Assembly: GCA_963733085.1 (NCBI GenBank)
Contig: CAVTBY010000010.1
Span: forward strand, 496,001-560,000
DNA length: 64,000 bases
Reading direction: 5' to 3'
Origin: Desertimonas sp963733085
Lineage (GTDB): Bacteria > Actinomycetota > Acidimicrobiia > Acidimicrobiales > Ilumatobacteraceae
The notes under the pieces are model-generated. The model was not told the DNA's origin, did not search any database, and saw only the letters and a list, made by a program, of their open reading frames with translations. The position numbers and the translations under genes were made by a program. Shown one piece after another: positions 62,854 through 64,000 of the stretch (the stretch's first letter is position 1; the number at the start of each line of letters is the position of its first letter).

Positions 62854-63660
62854 TCAGGCGCAGTCGACTGGCGCTGCGGCGTCGGCTTCGTCGACGAGGA
62901 CGACTCCCTCGAGGTTGCTCGGCTCGAAGTCGGCAACGACGAACACTCGGTATGCCTCGGCTGCCGGGGACTGCAGGTCGACGGTGAACACGCCGTTGAC
63001 CGGGCGCTGGAACAGGCGCTGTGATGTCACGGCTGCGGGGTTGCTCGCCGGGCTGAACATCACGACGTGCTCGTTCTCCGGGGCCAGCGCCGGGGTGGCA
63101 CCGGTCTCGTACGTCACGTGGACCATCCCCGCACAGTCGACGGTCGCCGACGTGACGTGGACGAACGGGGCGACGCTTTCCGGACCTGTCGGTGCCTCGT
63201 TGCCATGCGGCGTCGTGGTTTCGCCGGGCTGCTCGGCCGGCGGCTGCTCGGCCGGGGGCGCCGTGTCGTCCGGCGGCGTCTCGCCCGGGACGACCGGAAT
63301 CGTGATGATCGGCCCATCGAAGATCGGGCCGTCGGGACCGATCGGGATCGAGGTGATCGGACCGTCGAAGATCGGGCCGTCGTCTTCGGGGACGACCGGG
63401 ATCGTGATGTCTGGCCCGTCGAACACGGGGCCGTCAGGCCCATTGGGGATCGTGGCGATCGGCCCGTCGAGGCCCGGATCGTCGGTGAGCAGATCCTCGA
63501 GGCTGTCCAATTCGGGCGGCCCCGGTTCGTCGCCGGCGCTGGCCGTGCCGCTGAGGGTGAACAATCCGCCGGCGCCGAGCAAGGCACCGAGGGCGGTGGC
63601 GACGCCGAAACGGCGCAGTGTGGAGATGCTGGTGTTGGTGGGGTTGTGGTGCTGGGACAT
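62854..63660 (-). CDS. Secreted protein with tandem FDGP-ITIP repeats
   Basis: Encodes 268 residues from ATG 63660, behind GGAGGAACCC. A signal peptide (about 1-42, ending SGTASA) is followed by an acidic stretch and repeats at about 65-125 built from DGPI-x-x-IP, GPDGP(V/I)FDGP and ITIPVVP, then a Pro-rich linker and a C-terminal domain (VHVTSATVDCAGMVHVTYET, VFTVDLQSPAAEAYRVFVVA). Probably a cell-wall or surface protein with a flexible stalk. The function is unknown; the paralogous repeats are easy to see on the DNA as well. Confidence 0.75.
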   Translation of the reverse strand: MSQHHNPTNTSISTLRRFGVATALGALLGAGGLFTLSGTASAGDEPGPPELDSLEDLLTDDPGLDGPIATIPNGPDGPVFDGPDITIPVVPEDDGPIFDGPITSIPIGPDGPIFDGPIITIPVVPGETPPDDTAPPAEQPPAEQPGETTTPHGNEAPTGPESVAPFVHVTSATVDCAGMVHVTYETGATPALAPENEHVVMFSPASNPAAVTSQRLFQRPVNGVFTVDLQSPAAEAYRVFVVADFEPSNLEGVVLVDEADAAAPVDCA

Positions 63661-64000
63661 GGGTTCCTCCGTGGGGTGTGTGGAGGTCCGCTCGGATGTG
63701 TTCGGACCTGGCCCCACGGTGCGCCCTAAGGCCCCCCGGCCACATCGGACGATGCCTTATCTCCCGCCTTATTGCGTCCACGGCGGGCGCGTAGCGAATG
63801 GCTGGACGTCGAACCTCCGCCGGAGTTATGGTTCTAGCGCCTTCAACAGCGAGGGTGATGATCGTTCGCTTAGGGACGAGCCGCTGTTGGAGGTTGGATG
63901 ATGCTTAATGCCGGGCGGACCTGGCGTGCGGCTGTCCTCTGCTGCGGCGAACAATCCAGATCGCTGCTCTCGGTAGTTCTGCCCTGTCGAGCAGCGCGGC
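63661..64000 (+). other. Right-edge region, possible start of an open gene
   Basis: The first 230 bp are an AT-richer promoter-like gap upstream of the leftward secreted-protein gene. From ATG 63898, preceded by GGAGG at about 63890, a frame stays open to the end of the window (MMLNAGRTWRAAVLCCGEQS and on). With only 34 codons seen it cannot be called a gene with confidence. Confidence 0.25.

Overview
The window is GC-rich bacterial DNA with short intergenic gaps, many GTG starts and many 4-bp stop/start overlaps. A 28-residue bL37-type ribosomal protein gene (48228-48314), several DUF families typical of actinobacteria (DUF6325, DUF7144, DUF4242, SHOCT) and secreted proteins with TASSGTTEPP-like N-termini point to a high-GC actinobacterium, probably of the Acidimicrobiia (Ilumatobacter-like). 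The class assignment is inference; the phylum is fairly safe.

Layout. 1-1.8 kb: small stress/energy genes (PPK2 running off the left edge, DUF7144, DUF6325, SHOCT). 1.8-9.6 kb: a peptide/nickel-type ABC importer operon (ATPase, fused permease-ATPase, permease, binding protein) headed by a large LuxR-type ATPase regulator. 9.9-12.8 kb: DUF1269 protein, an aquaporin remnant, a SulP anion transporter. 13.0-14.6 kb: secreted S33 hydrolase. 14.8-21.9 kb: an alpha-galactoside-type sugar module (ATPase, GH4 glycosidase, binding protein, two permeases) divergent from a LacI regulator, with a double palindromic operator between them. 22.1-32.7 kb: an accessory zone with a second large LuxR-type regulator, DUF4242 and secreted proteins sharing a duplicated leader, an FAD oxidoreductase, hydrolase, VOC protein, a decayed SDR, a phosphotransferase and an FtsX permease remnant. 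32.8-39.07 kb: a segment whose left edge carries a copy of the 3' half of tRNA-Leu(TAA) and whose right edge is the intact tRNA gene, i.e. attL/attR-like; it holds a three-domain STAND ATPase/GNAT-like/OmpR-type regulator, a YdhR-like protein, a secreted cupin, a cupredoxin-like secreted protein and an acyl-CoA-dehydrogenase-like protein, but no integrase. 39.1-43.4 kb: GNAT, prfC, secreted S33 peptidase, a hypothetical. 43.46-44.95 kb: an IS110-family element. 45.1-57.6 kb: mostly core or metabolic genes (RecB-like nuclease, S9 peptidase, bL37, glutathione peroxidase, serine hydrolase, PHP protein, YchF, ferredoxin reductase, ABC-2 exporter, VOC, MarR, intradiol dioxygenase). 57.7-62.6 kb: a branched-chain amino-acid-type ABC importer (LivFGMHK), possibly linked to aromatic catabolism by the adjacent dioxygenase and MarR genes. 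62.9-63.7 kb: a secreted repeat protein.

Two cross-cutting observations. First, at least eight otherwise well-conserved genes contain a single frameshift (two LuxR/LacI-type regulators, UgpC, MalF-like, S33 hydrolase, acyl-CoA dehydrogenase, LivG, LivM). This many fresh shifts in operon genes suggests residual indel error in the assembly, so I describe each as one gene with a shift; older decay (SDR, FtsX, aquaporin remnant) is more likely real. Second, several interspersed hairpin repeats occur in gene gaps (47-bp, 38-bp and 50-bp families, two copies each), and three repeat types are stacked at the left edge of the tRNA-bounded segment.
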